Notes under the pieces: model-generated
Seen by the model: only the letters and a program-made list of their open reading frames with translations
Database searches by the model: none
What the model was told of the DNA's origin: nothing
Shown here: positions 17,115 to 26,167 of the stretch, piece after piece
Layout of the letters: each line of letters starts with the position of its first letter
How positions within the stretch are numbered: the first letter of the stretch is position 1
Translations under genes and position numbers: made by a program
Assembly (NCBI RefSeq): GCF_005925325.1
Contig: NZ_SRMP01000005.1
Span: forward strand, 434,001-498,000
Source: Pedobacter helvus
GTDB lineage: Bacteria > Bacteroidota > Bacteroidia > Sphingobacteriales > Sphingobacteriaceae
DNA length: 64,000 nt
Direction: 5' to 3'

Positions 17115-18122
17115 ATGAGCGAAAAGAAATTATCAGCTGTGCCTTATTCTGTATTAGATTTGGCAGGCGTTATACAAGGGTACGATATTGCCCATACCTT
17201 TAAAAATAGTGTTTCCTTAGCACAGCACGCAGAGAAATTAGGTTACAATCGTTATTGGTTAGCCGAGCATCATAACATGATCAGCGTGGCAAGCTCGGCT
17301 ACTTCGGTGTTAATTGGTCACATTGCGGGGCACACTAATTCTATTCGTGTAGGTTCTGGCGGAATTATGTTGCCAAATCATACACCTTTGATTATCGCTG
17401 AGCAGTTTGGTACATTGGCTACGCTGTATCCCAACAGGATCGATTTAGGTCTGGGTAGAGCACCTGGAACAGATCAATTAACAGCTTTTGAGATTAGGGG
17501 TGAGCGTTTTCATTCGCCACAGCATTTTCCGCAAGATGTACGGAAGTTGCAGCAATATCTTGGTGACGATAATTATGACAGTAAAGTTAGGGCGATACCA
17601 GGAGAAGGTACTAACGTACCGATTTGGATTTTAGGTTCGAGCACTGAAAGTGCGCATTTAGCAGCATCTTATGGTTTGCCTTATGCTTTTGCTAGTCATT
17701 TTGCACCTACTTATTTCTTTGAGGCAATTGAGATTTATAGGAAGAATTTCCGTCCATCTAATGTGCTGAAAGAACCTTATGTGCTTTCTTGTGTAAACGT
17801 GGTTGCAGCAGATACCGATGCCGAAGCGGAACGTCTATCTACTTCTTTGAAGATGTTGTTTACTGGAATTGTAACTAATCAACGTAGATTATTGCAGCCG
17901 CCTGTTGATAGTATGGAAGGTGTGTGGTCGGATATGGAAGAGGCTGCGGTAGAACAAATGTTGGATTTTACGTTCATTGCTGGCCCAGAAAAATTAAAAG
18001 AACAGTTTCAATCATTTTTAAACCATACCAAAGTAGATGAATTGATGGTGACGTCGCATATCTACGATCATCAGGCTAGATTAAGGTCCTATGAGTTGGT
18101 GGCCGAGGTTTTGAAGGGATAG
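17115..18122 (+). CDS. LLM-class (luciferase-like) flavin-dependent oxidoreductase
   Basis: The 335-residue TIM-barrel protein has the typical opening [27 protein letters not shown] (residues about 49-58), [34 protein letters not shown] and [16 protein letters not shown], all marks of the bacterial luciferase-like family (MsnO8/YhbW group). It likely oxidises a small organic substrate with reduced FMN; the substrate is not known. It is co-transcribed with the ArsR regulator, which suggests induction by a reactive or oxidised compound. Confidence 0.92.
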   Translation: MSEKKLSAVPYSVLDLAGVIQGYDIAHTFKNSVSLAQHAEKLGYNRYWLAEHHNMISVASSATSVLIGHIAGHTNSIRVGSGGIMLPNHTPLIIAEQFGTLATLYPNRIDLGLGRAPGTDQLTAFEIRGERFHSPQHFPQDVRKLQQYLGDDNYDSKVRAIPGEGTNVPIWILGSSTESAHLAASYGLPYAFASHFAPTYFFEAIEIYRKNFRPSNVLKEPYVLSCVNVVAADTDAEAERLSTSLKMLFTGIVTNQRRLLQPPVDSMEGVWSDMEEAAVEQMLDFTFIAGPEKLKEQFQSFLNHTKVDELMVTSHIYDHQARLRSYELVAEVLKG

Positions 18123-18171
18123 GCTGTGTTCTAGCTATATCGATCATCCAGATTTGATTAAATGATATAAC

Positions 18172-18206
18172 AAAAAAGCTTGCTGATGATTTCAGCAAGC
18201 TTTTTT
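18172..18206. terminator. Bidirectional terminator between the LLM oxidoreductase and DUF3667 genes
   Basis: AAAAAAGCTTGCTGA (18172-18186) and TCAGCAAGCTTTTTT (18192-18206) form a perfect 15-bp stem with a 5-base loop. It works with T-runs on both strands and lies between convergent genes. Confidence 0.85.
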
Positions 18207-18207
18207 G

Positions 18208-19026
18208 TTAACCTCTAGGTTTAATGTATTCTAAACCTTCAGGGCCTTTAATCAGTGCATAGATTAAGCCGCCAATAGCAGATATAATCATCAAAACAAA
18301 CATAGCGACCATCATTAATCCAACTACTGCCAGTACTCTCCAGAGAATTTGTTTTAATGATTTATCAATATAAAAACCCCTAAAAAACCAAATAAGAACT
18401 GCTGGAGTTACAAGGCTCATTAATGAAAAAAATAAATTGAAATACGCTGTATTTTTTAAAATATAAAGTAATGGAAAGAAACATACTATGTTAACGATGG
18501 TTTGAAAAGACAGTATGTACGCATTCATTACAATATGTTCATAATAATTATTTTTCCATTTCATGAAAGCTATCCACGTCATTAGGGCAAATACAGGGAT
18601 GAGAGCGAGCATTATGATTGAGTTATAGCTTGAATAAACTGTCATCAAGTCATTCATGAAAGGAGAATTTAGATGCTGGCCTTTATAAAGTTCTTCCATA
18701 ACTTTATTTAGACCAATAATCTTAAAGGATATAAACGCCGAAATACCACTTAATATAAACATTAACAAAAGTGGCTTGTAGTGATTTACTCTGTTGCCGT
18801 CAATAAATTCTCTTGCGGTTTTTCCAGGGTTTTTGACCAATTTCTTAATGGTGTAAAGAAATCCTTTATTGGTATGAATAAGTAAGTATTGTATCTCATC
18901 GGTAACGTATTTTTTATCTATACGTTTAAATCTTTTTTGACCACAGTGACTGCAAAAATTCTCATCAATGGTGTAGTCGCAGTTTAAGCAGGTTTGTTCC
19001 ACTATGTTGTTACTGGTTTGGTTCAT
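18208..19026 (-). CDS. DUF3667 zinc-ribbon membrane protein
   Basis: The 272-residue protein begins with a zinc-ribbon-like motif, CLNCDYTIDENFCSHCGQKR (two CxxC pairs at about residues 13-32), followed by a DUF3667-type region and four or five transmembrane helices. This domain order matches Bacteroidota DUF3667 proteins, whose function is unknown. Its start overlaps the end of the 88-residue membrane protein by 17 bp, so they form a two-gene unit. Confidence 0.85.
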   Translation of the reverse strand: MNQTSNNIVEQTCLNCDYTIDENFCSHCGQKRFKRIDKKYVTDEIQYLLIHTNKGFLYTIKKLVKNPGKTAREFIDGNRVNHYKPLLLMFILSGISAFISFKIIGLNKVMEELYKGQHLNSPFMNDLMTVYSSYNSIIMLALIPVFALMTWIAFMKWKNNYYEHIVMNAYILSFQTIVNIVCFFPLLYILKNTAYFNLFFSLMSLVTPAVLIWFFRGFYIDKSLKQILWRVLAVVGLMMVAMFVLMIISAIGGLIYALIKGPEGLEYIKPRG

Positions 19027-19276
19027 TTTTCTTTCCGCGGTTTTTAATTTCTGTATTTAGTGGCTTTAGTTGTAAAAATAAGGGTAGCAAGGTAATAGGG
19101 AATGCTGCCAAAGGCATAAATAATTTTCCTGTAGATTTAGCGACTAAGAAATAGGTGGCCAAGCATAGTAGTAGTAACCACATTATGCTAAATGAAATCA
19201 ATACACCTTTAATTAAATCTCTTCTTTTAGCGAGTTTTTCTGTACTTAGCTCAGCTAGGCTAATATTTTTTGCCAT
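19010..19276 (-). CDS. Small two-helix membrane protein of unknown function
   Basis: An 88-residue protein with a charged N-terminus (LAELSTEKLAKRRD), two hydrophobic helices (about 22-45 and 53-70) and a basic C-terminus (RGKKNEP). I do not recognise the family. It overlaps the DUF3667 gene by 17 bp, so the two proteins are made together and may act together. Confidence 0.75.
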   Translation of the reverse strand: MAKNISLAELSTEKLAKRRDLIKGVLISFSIMWLLLLCLATYFLVAKSTGKLFMPLAAFPITLLPLFLQLKPLNTEIKNRGKKNEPNQ

Positions 19277-19464
19277 TTAGATATTAAAGCGAAAAATTTA
19301 TAAATGATTGTTGGTTTGTTTATACAAATATAGTTTAAATACTATTGCTACAAAAAGATAAGGATTAAGAAGTTGAGAATTGTCGGGGTGGACAGTAATT
19401 TTTATGAGATACTGTGTTAAGTCGTTAAAGTATTAGTTAAATTAGTCTTTATTTATTTTGAGTT

Positions 19465-20100
19465 ATGCTGAAATCTAAAAACCAATTTGCTTTATTGATG
19501 CTTTTTGTTAGCCTCTGTATCATGTTTATTCCTAAACAGAGTGTAGCTCAGTCTAAGAGTATGAAAAAGGTTGATACCGTTAAGGTCTTGCCTAAAAGCG
19601 AATGGAAGGGTGTCGCCGGTAGACCTTACAAGCAGCATGTACCAGTTAAAATTACAGTACATCACGAGGGCGGAAAATTATTGACTATAAATGATGATGC
19701 TCGCCAGCGATTAAAGAATATCCAGACTTGGGGAATGGGACCCGACCGTAAATGGGCCGATGTACCTTATCACTTATTGATAGCTCCAGATGGAACGGTG
19801 TTGGAAGGGAGAAACCCCTTAACAGTTGGCGAAACTAATACCGAATACGACCCGACTGGACACTTGTTAATTTGTTTTTTAGGTAATTACAATCAGCAAA
19901 AGTTAGATGATAAATTATTAAAAGTGTTGACCGATTTATTGGCAGATCAGTGCATGAAGTATGGCATATCTCCGAAAGAAATTTCAACTCATCGCGATCA
20001 TAGCACGCAAACTACCTGCCCAGGAGATGATATTTATAGTTACTTCGCAAATGGCTACATCGTTAAGCAAGTCACTAAAAAATTGAAGAAGAGACAGTAG
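19465..20100 (+). CDS. Exported peptidoglycan amidase-like protein (N-acetylmuramoyl-L-alanine amidase family)
   Basis: The 211-residue product has a signal peptide ending near SVAQ (residue 29). The amidase_2/PGRP-type domain shows KITVHHEGG with the first zinc histidine, VPYHLLIAPDGTVLEGR, and STHRDHSTQTTCPGDDIY carrying the second zinc histidine and the conserved Cys. It probably cleaves the amide between muramic acid and the stem peptide, or binds peptidoglycan. It lies directly before two L,D-transpeptidase genes. Confidence 0.9.
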   Translation: MLKSKNQFALLMLFVSLCIMFIPKQSVAQSKSMKKVDTVKVLPKSEWKGVAGRPYKQHVPVKITVHHEGGKLLTINDDARQRLKNIQTWGMGPDRKWADVPYHLLIAPDGTVLEGRNPLTVGETNTEYDPTGHLLICFLGNYNQQKLDDKLLKVLTDLLADQCMKYGISPKEISTHRDHSTQTTCPGDDIYSYFANGYIVKQVTKKLKKRQ

Positions 20101-20253
20101 TTTACCTGTTCTTAGATGCAGCGTTAGATCGTTGTGTTATGTTGTTGGTAATCATATGTATTTCTTGTTTTTTATGCTTTTGGTAAGCTGGCATGGTAGC
20201 TTCAAAATTTAAAAAATCCAAACAATAAGCTATGAATTTCTATTTGGTAGTGT

Positions 20254-21789
20254 ATGAGAATTCATAAAACCTTTTCAAATAGCTCAACTTATTTTTTTAT
20301 AGCTGTATTAGCTATGATATTGCTTTTTTCGGCTTGCAGGCGCAGTCAATCGGAATTAGGGAAGTTAGCTGCTAAAATTTCGGGCAACAAAATATTTAAG
20401 GAAATTGAAGAAGAGACTTTCGCAGAAAAACTCAGTGAAATGAGGGGGAGGCAGTCTAATCAATTCAAAAATCCAAAATTCTTAAAAGCATTCTACGAGA
20501 AAAACGAAGATGCACCGGTACTACTATCAAAGATTTTGGCTGATGCGCAGCTCGATAGTGTGATTGCTATTTTGGGTAGGTCGGATGTACATGGTTTAAA
20601 CCCAGAATTGTTTCGTGTGGCCCAATTGAAGACACTTTATGAACAGTTAAAAAGTAAAGAGAAAATAACTACCGTTGATGATGCTTATGCCATACTTACT
20701 AAATTGGAATTGTCTTTGGCCAATGCCATCACAGATTATAGTCACGCTATGCAATTTGGAGCGCTAAGCCCAAGAAAAATTTATGCACAATATTATACTA
20801 AAACTACTCGTCCAGATGAAAAAAGCTTTGAGCATGCGCTAGAAGTGAAAGATGTGAAGATGTTTTTGGATAGTGTGCAGCCTAAAGATCAACAATATGT
20901 GGCTTTACAACAAGCCTTGAAAAAACAGCGAGCTGCTTCAAGTGAAGCTGGAGAAGAAATGGAGCGTATCCTTGTGGTTAATCTAGAGCGTTTGCGTTGG
21001 AAGAATAAACCTTCCGAAGAAAAATATGTTTGGGTAAATATTCCAAATTTTAGTTTAGATGTGATGGAGAAAGGAAAATCTACCTTAAGCATGAAAGTAT
21101 GTGTGGGCGAGGGGCGTAATATGGATTATAAAGACAAGTTGGTGGAATATGATGAGACTGGTGTGAAAAAAGATCGCCCTTTTAATCGAGAAACGCCACA
21201 GTTAAACAGCGTTATTCATAGTGTGCAGGTAAATCCGGTTTGGAATATCCCCGAAAGTATTGCAAGTAACGAGATTACCAAGTATGCAGCTGCAGATCCA
21301 TATTATCTGGCTAACAACAATATTGATGTTTATTTAGGTACAGAGAAAATCGAAGATCCAGAAACGATTGACTGGTCTACGGCAGATGCGGGTAAAAAAT
21401 ATAGATTTAAACAGCGCCCAGGGGAAGACAACTCTTTAGGTAAAATCAAATTCCTTTTTAACAATCAGAGCAGTGTCTATCTACATGATACGCCAAACAA
21501 GCAGGCTTTTAATCAGCAGGTGCGGGCGGTAAGCCATGGCTGTGTTAGGGTCGAAAAACCTTTGGATTTAGCTAAGGCATTATTTGGCAGCGGAAATACT
21601 TTCGACGGTATTAAGAAAGCAATGGAAGTAGGGCAGCCTATGGCAAAAGATATTGCTTTAAGCAATAAGGTGCCCGTTTATCTAACTTATATAACCTGTT
21701 GGCTAGATGCAACTGGTAAGCTTCAGTATCGCAAAGATGTATATGGTTTAGATATCGTATTGTATACACATTTGATGAAGCTAAAATAG
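20254..21789 (+). CDS. Lipoprotein L,D-transpeptidase (YcbB-like)
   Basis: The 511-residue protein has a lipoprotein signal with lipobox LFSAC at residues 24-28. Its C-terminal half is a YkuD catalytic domain: VNPVWNIPESIA, SVYLHDTPNKQAF, and the active-site motif AVSHGCVRVEKP with the catalytic Cys. The N-terminal half with ILGRSDVHGLNPELF resembles the scaffold domain of YcbB-type enzymes. It likely forms 3-3 cross-links or attaches proteins to peptidoglycan in the periplasm. The convergent gene, 10 bp away, is another L,D-transpeptidase of a different type. Confidence 0.93.
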   Translation: MRIHKTFSNSSTYFFIAVLAMILLFSACRRSQSELGKLAAKISGNKIFKEIEEETFAEKLSEMRGRQSNQFKNPKFLKAFYEKNEDAPVLLSKILADAQLDSVIAILGRSDVHGLNPELFRVAQLKTLYEQLKSKEKITTVDDAYAILTKLELSLANAITDYSHAMQFGALSPRKIYAQYYTKTTRPDEKSFEHALEVKDVKMFLDSVQPKDQQYVALQQALKKQRAASSEAGEEMERILVVNLERLRWKNKPSEEKYVWVNIPNFSLDVMEKGKSTLSMKVCVGEGRNMDYKDKLVEYDETGVKKDRPFNRETPQLNSVIHSVQVNPVWNIPESIASNEITKYAAADPYYLANNNIDVYLGTEKIEDPETIDWSTADAGKKYRFKQRPGEDNSLGKIKFLFNNQSSVYLHDTPNKQAFNQQVRAVSHGCVRVEKPLDLAKALFGSGNTFDGIKKAMEVGQPMAKDIALSNKVPVYLTYITCWLDATGKLQYRKDVYGLDIVLYTHLMKLK

Positions 21790-21799
21790 CCAAATCTTA

Positions 21800-22585
21800 C
21801 TAGTCCATCTGTGTTTGAGTATGGTCATTTTCGTTTGCGAAATTAGCCGCTAAGGTTTCATTTAAGTATTTAGATTGATAACTTTCTACAGATTTATTGA
21901 TAAATAGTACGGTTTTGTCTTCGATCGTATTGATAACTTTGTCTGCAAGTTCTGGAGCAACCGCTGGGCAGCCTTGGCTTCGACCTAAGCGACCGAGTGC
22001 CTTGATGGTACCATCGCTCACGTAGGATGCGCCATGTACCACAATAGACCTACTTCTTGCGTTAGAATTAAATCCTTCGTCCATGCCGTCTAACTTAAGC
22101 GACTTACCGTGGATGCCTCTATACACTTCACCTGTAACATAAAATCCTAAGCTGCTTGAGAATGAATTATTGATATTGGAAAAGTTGGTCGCTTCATCGG
22201 CACCGCTATTTTGTCCGTGGGCTACCCAAGTATTCACCAATAGTTCTTTTTTGCTTAGATCTATAATGTAAAGCCTCTTTTTCGTACTTAATTGATCGAA
22301 ATCAGCAATGGTTAAAATCTGTTTTGCCGGAGAAGTGTAGCCTGATTGTTTAAGATTATAAAAACCAGTAAGGGCCTTCTCGAAAACTGGTAGTGACAAA
22401 CCTGCTTCTTTTAGATGAAGTTCTGTGTACAAAGTGTTAATATGGCAATTGTAAGCACTGTCGGCTGCTACTATGGCGCTACCAAATGCTTTTCTTTCCA
22501 CGTTCGTATTTGGTTTTTTTGCCGCTGCTAATAATAATACGAATGCTAATCCTGTTACGCCTAATCCTAAAAGGTTCTTTCTCAC
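21800..22585 (-). CDS. Exported murein L,D-transpeptidase catalytic-domain protein (YkuD_2 type)
   Basis: The 261-residue protein starts with a signal sequence (GLAFVLLLAAA) and has a YkuD_2-type catalytic region: LYIIDLSKKELLVNTWVAHG, SRSIVVHGASYVSDG and the active-site segment RSQGCPAVAPE with the catalytic Cys. This family differs from that of the neighbouring YcbB-like enzyme. It may trim or cross-link peptidoglycan peptides. A consensus -7 box lies about 77 bp upstream on its strand. Confidence 0.9.
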   Translation of the reverse strand: MRKNLLGLGVTGLAFVLLLAAAKKPNTNVERKAFGSAIVAADSAYNCHINTLYTELHLKEAGLSLPVFEKALTGFYNLKQSGYTSPAKQILTIADFDQLSTKKRLYIIDLSKKELLVNTWVAHGQNSGADEATNFSNINNSFSSSLGFYVTGEVYRGIHGKSLKLDGMDEGFNSNARSRSIVVHGASYVSDGTIKALGRLGRSQGCPAVAPELADKVINTIEDKTVLFINKSVESYQSKYLNETLAANFANENDHTQTQMD

Positions 22586-23178
22586 TATGCTGTTTATATT
22601 AAAGGTTACGTAAGAGGTATAATCGATAGGCTGTTATTATTTCTTAAATGAATTTATAGTACAAAAGTAAGATTATTGAGAGGTGATGTGGTAATCTTTT
22701 TTCTAAATCTTGCGATTTGATGACACTCCTTAAAGGTGTGTTAATGTTTGTTTTGATTTGTTTTTTAATGAGTTGTAGTGTTAACGGAATGTGAAATACT
22801 TTATTGTGTTTATTTTTTTGTTTTGGTTTAAAAGTAGGATTTTATGAAAGGTGTTAAGTTTTATTGAGTAAAAACTTGTTGTGGATACATCTGTTATTTT
22901 ATTTTGCAGTTTTAGCAAAATGGCAACCTAACTGATGATGTAAAACATAAGCCGTTGATATGTTAACAGCTGATAAAGCCGCTAAAGAAGTTGATGCTAA
23001 GGGGTTTTAATTTCGAGCAGGTGGCTGTTGCTGTGCATGAACTAGGAAAATCTTTTACGTAGCCGAGGTGTATAATCCAAGCTTCTGCAAATACAAACAA
23101 TATTTAATTAGCAAACCCAAAGAAAAGATTCGGATTGAGCTTTGCCAGGGTTTAAATGCTAATAGCTTTAAACTCCAG
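22586..23178. other. 593-bp intergenic region with one promoter and a possible decayed ORF
   Basis: Very AT-rich. CAAAAGTA at 22662-22669 is, on the minus strand, TACTTTTG, a perfect -7 box for the L,D-transpeptidase gene at 22585. Further on, 22960-23062 holds a short broken reading frame (separate entry). I see no RNA gene or mobile element. Confidence 0.5.
22960..23062 (+). pseudogene. Possible decayed small ORF with a frameshift
   Basis: An ATG at 22960 opens MLTADKAAKEVDAKGF and then hits a stop at a T-run near 23006. Skipping one T lets the frame continue as NFEQVAVAVHELGKSFT to a stop at 23060-23062. The joined 33-residue sequence is amphipathic and protein-like and resembles a piece of an alanine-rich helical repeat protein. 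A further frame shift would extend it into VAEVYNPSFCKY. I cannot name the family; it may be chance. Confidence 0.25.
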
Positions 23179-23625
23179 TTAATTTGTGCGCTTCAAATGG
23201 TATTCGGCTGTAGCGTTAGTTCCAATATTCATTTTGTAGTGAAAATCGGTCTTTCCAAGCCTTAAAATACTGCCAGTTTGAGTAACACGATTATTGGTAA
23301 TGCTAATTTGCTTGCCATCTGGCGAAATGTTGTAAGTGTTTTCTGTGGTTTGCAATTCTCCATCTGGCGTTTGGTCTTCGTGGAGGGTTTGTAGATTAGA
23401 GGTTAACTTCCCTTCTGTTTGGAAAATATATTGATGAAACATTAAGTTGGTTGCATCTTCTGTAGTGCTAATTCCAAAGGCATTGGTATAAACAACTTCT
23501 TGTAATCTCCAACTACCTAAAACCATTTCCTGATTGGATATCAATGGCTCTCCATCGTTATCTTTTGAGCAAGACACCGAAAAAAGAGCTGTCAGGACTA
23601 AAACTAGTGAGCGTAGTTTTTTCAT
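23179..23625 (-). CDS. Lipocalin-like lipoprotein
   Basis: The 148-residue product has a lipoprotein signal (LFSVSC, lipobox Cys19 followed by SKDNDGE, an acidic stretch that often marks surface export in Bacteroidota). The rest begins MVLGSWRLQEVVY, the opening strand of lipocalin-like domains in this phylum, and is made of beta-strands with TENTYNISPDGKQISI. The ligand is unknown. It stands alone on the minus strand. Confidence 0.8.
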   Translation of the reverse strand: MKKLRSLVLVLTALFSVSCSKDNDGEPLISNQEMVLGSWRLQEVVYTNAFGISTTEDATNLMFHQYIFQTEGKLTSNLQTLHEDQTPDGELQTTENTYNISPDGKQISITNNRVTQTGSILRLGKTDFHYKMNIGTNATAEYHLKRTN

Positions 23626-23974
23626 CTTTATGGTACAGTTAGGGTTAATTAGATTGGTTAACGTATCATAACGTTTATAATAGGTTAATTGTTTTGAGTT
23701 TTTTAATTAAGAAAGGTTTAATTGGCTAGCTAATGTTTGTATTATGTCTATCTTTTTGATTAATAGTATAGTAGGGGGATGTGGTTTCTCTGACAAGGAT
23801 TTTTTATAGAAAAATTTTTAAATTAGAGTGTGCGGAGGAAGGTAGCTGTCGTTGTGAAAAATAAAAACGAAATTATTAACATACATCAAGAGTTTAAGCT
23901 GAAAGGAATATTAGTTTTGTGACCTTAATTTATAGTCTAATTAATTGTAAACTTTAATAATTAAATCAAGAAAA
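23626..23974. other. 349-bp divergent intergenic region with the YceI promoter
   Basis: This lies between the lipocalin-like gene (minus) and the YceI gene (plus). TAGTTTTG at 23914-23921 is a perfect -7 box for the YceI gene and gives a leader of about 50 bases. Several GTTAA words occur at 23644, 23657 and 23684, but not at regular spacing. No gene is seen. Confidence 0.5.
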
Positions 23975-24643
23975 ATGAGAAAATTACTTTTTGCGCTCCC
24001 TGCGCTTTTTTTATTGGCCTCTTGTGGAGGTTCTTCTAACAGCAGTACGCAAACTACAACTGAGCAAACCGCTGCCGAACAAAAAGGCGACAGTTTTACC
24101 ATTGATACTGCAACTACTTCGGTAGATTGGAAAGGTGCACACAAAGGTGGTTTGGCTCCACGTTGGGGTAAAATTAAAGTTGCTTCTGGAACAATCTCTG
24201 TAGAGAAAGATTCAATTAGCGGTGGCGAATTTGAAGTAAATATGGCTTCACTTCAAGTTGATCCTGCATCGGTAACGGAGGAAGGTAAAAAAGCTACGGA
24301 TTTAGAAGGTCACTTGAAAAGTGCAGATTTCTTTGATGTAGCTAAGGCGCCAACAGCAAAGTTTGTAATCACTAAAGTCGAGCCTTACAATGCATCACAA
24401 GGTGCTAGTTTAATTGCTGATCCTAATTACTCAATTAGCGGCAACTTAACACTTAAAGACAAAACTTTAAATGTAACTTTCCCTGCTAAAGTTGAAGTTT
24501 CTGCATCTGCAGTTACTGCATCTGCTAAATTCGTAATCGACAGAAGTGCGTGGGGTATCAACTATAAAACAGAAGGTAGCCCAGAGAATTGGATGATTTC
24601 TAAAGATGTAGAAATTGGCTTGACGCTTAATGCAAAGAAATAA
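23975..24643 (+). CDS. YceI-family lipoprotein
   Basis: The 222-residue protein has a lipobox LLASC (Cys17) and then a YceI domain: FTIDTATTSVDWKGAHKGG near the start, LEGHLKSADFFDVAKAPTAKFVITKVE in the middle and AKFVIDRSAWGINYKT near the end. YceI proteins are beta-barrels that bind isoprenoid-type lipids in a hydrophobic tunnel; the ligand here is unknown. It is a single gene with its own promoter and a terminator at 24674-24704. Confidence 0.93.
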   Translation: MRKLLFALPALFLLASCGGSSNSSTQTTTEQTAAEQKGDSFTIDTATTSVDWKGAHKGGLAPRWGKIKVASGTISVEKDSISGGEFEVNMASLQVDPASVTEEGKKATDLEGHLKSADFFDVAKAPTAKFVITKVEPYNASQGASLIADPNYSISGNLTLKDKTLNVTFPAKVEVSASAVTASAKFVIDRSAWGINYKTEGSPENWMISKDVEIGLTLNAKK

Positions 24644-24673
24644 TTGATAGCATAATTTTATCAATAATAATGA

Positions 24674-24704
24674 AACAGCCCGCAATATTGTTGGGCTGTT
24701 TTTG
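24674..24704 (+). terminator. Rho-independent terminator after the YceI gene
   Basis: AACAGCCC (24674-24681) pairs with GGGCTGTT (24693-24700), followed by further T's. It lies 30 bp after the YceI stop codon. Confidence 0.85.
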
Positions 24705-24780
24705 TATGCTATCATTTATACGGCACCATCCCCGCGTATGCGGAGATCTTAAAGCATTGTACGATATTTTAGTTTTCTAT

Positions 24781-26028
24781 CTATTTATAATCCATTACAT
24801 ACTTATCTAAGTTAGGTTCATTCACTTTCTTACGCTGCAATTCGTGTTCGTAAATGCTACGACCTAGGTTTTTCATGAAAGGATAACAAACCGTTTCGTA
24901 TTCATATTTGCCATCGTTGTAAATGCCATCTTCATTGCTTTGCACTACAGCAGTAAGAAAAAACTCGACTTTATTTTTAAAATCTACGATGTAAGCATTA
25001 TCGATGATGAAGCCGTAACTATCGCCATATTTATCGAAAATGCGGATGTTCGGGTCTATTACAGCATTCTTTTCTCTCCCATAAAACAACATTTTCGCAT
25101 AAGTTGGCCAAAACTCCTTCGCATCGTATTTAGGGTAATCGCTTTCTGTTGGCAATTTACTCATGTAGGTGTAGATGAGTTTATAATCATCGGACGTCAG
25201 ATTGAAACGCTCTTTTGGGGTATAAGCCTCCGGTGTCATTAATCGCTTCATTAAAGCGTGTTGGTCTTTGATAGTGAAGACATTCTTATTAGCAAAACTA
25301 TAAGGTTTTTCAACTAATTGTTCATTGCTATCCATGTAGCCTACGCCAACCACAAGGTGGTTAAGCTCCAATGGGTAGTTTTTCGGATCGTATTGTGCAG
25401 GTTGCGAATAAACGAGCTTGTCGCCATTATAAAAGCGGATTGGATTGGTGTTCTTTTCATTCTCACCTCCATCGCCTATGGCCAAACGGTTAAGTATTCG
25501 ACTTTCGGTCATGCCATATTTTTTCAATTTAGCATTGATTTCGGCTCTGCCAATAAATTCGAATAAGCGATTGTAAGCATCATTATCACTAGTTAACAGC
25601 ACTTTTTTGATGTAATGTGCCAAAGTTGGTTTGCCATTTTCGGCGCTTTCGTCTTTGTTTACAGGTGTTTGGCCTTTAAAAGCGGTATCAGTAATCATGG
25701 TACTGTATGCCGTTAAGCCCGGTATTTTCAATTCGTTAACTTTCTCCAAAGCAAAAATTACTGCCGCTAATTTTACTGTGCTTGCAGGGTAAAAGTAATG
25801 TTTTGGGTTAATGCGACAGCTAAATGTTTTGAAGCTGGGTTTGTTGTTTTTATCGCGGTTAACTTGCGTGTACATGATCTGTATTTCATTCTTATTGGGA
25901 TGATTAAGTACACCAGAAAATAATTCGGGTTTGCTTTCTAACAGTTTTTTCAGGAAAGTGGTATCGGTTTGTTGAGCCATAACGCTGGTACTGATCAATA
26001 ATAGGAGACTGGTAATTGCTTTTTGCAT
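24781..26028 (-). CDS. Exported serine hydrolase of the class A beta-lactamase fold
   Basis: The 415-residue protein has a signal peptide ending VMAQQ (about residue 20). The SxxK motif is at Ser83-Thr-Val-Lys86 (YPASTVKLAAV), and SDN at 147-149 (LLTSDNDAYNRL). The usual KTG is not evident; the region near FKNKVEFFLTAVV occupies that position. Such long Bacteroidota members are often beta-lactamase-related hydrolases of unknown substrate rather than true resistance enzymes. I start at 26028, since the longer start at 26085 puts the signal sequence far inside. Confidence 0.85.
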   Translation of the reverse strand: MQKAITSLLLLISTSVMAQQTDTTFLKKLLESKPELFSGVLNHPNKNEIQIMYTQVNRDKNNKPSFKTFSCRINPKHYFYPASTVKLAAVIFALEKVNELKIPGLTAYSTMITDTAFKGQTPVNKDESAENGKPTLAHYIKKVLLTSDNDAYNRLFEFIGRAEINAKLKKYGMTESRILNRLAIGDGGENEKNTNPIRFYNGDKLVYSQPAQYDPKNYPLELNHLVVGVGYMDSNEQLVEKPYSFANKNVFTIKDQHALMKRLMTPEAYTPKERFNLTSDDYKLIYTYMSKLPTESDYPKYDAKEFWPTYAKMLFYGREKNAVIDPNIRIFDKYGDSYGFIIDNAYIVDFKNKVEFFLTAVVQSNEDGIYNDGKYEYETVCYPFMKNLGRSIYEHELQRKKVNEPNLDKYVMDYK

Positions 26029-26128
26029 GATGGATTGGTTGATAGGTAAAGATAGGGATAAGAACAATGAATGACCAATAACCAAAAAAAAACAATTATC
26101 AAACTAATGAACCAATGACGAATGAACT

Positions 26129-26159
26129 ATTGAACCAAGCAAAAAAATACCTACCTTTG
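26129..26159 (+). promoter_or_regulatory. Promoter of the cobalamin riboswitch transcript
   Basis: ATTG at 26129-26132 and a perfect -7 box TACCTTTG at 26152-26159 are separated by 19 bases, the usual Bacteroidota spacing. Transcription should start just before the riboswitch at about 26164. Confidence 0.75.
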
Positions 26160-26167
26160 CCCCGCTT

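Noticed and set aside
23068..23265. A 65-residue ORF on the plus strand
   Set aside because: It runs into the end of the lipocalin-like gene on the other strand, has no family-like features and no promoter; only its first part may belong to the decayed frame at 22960.
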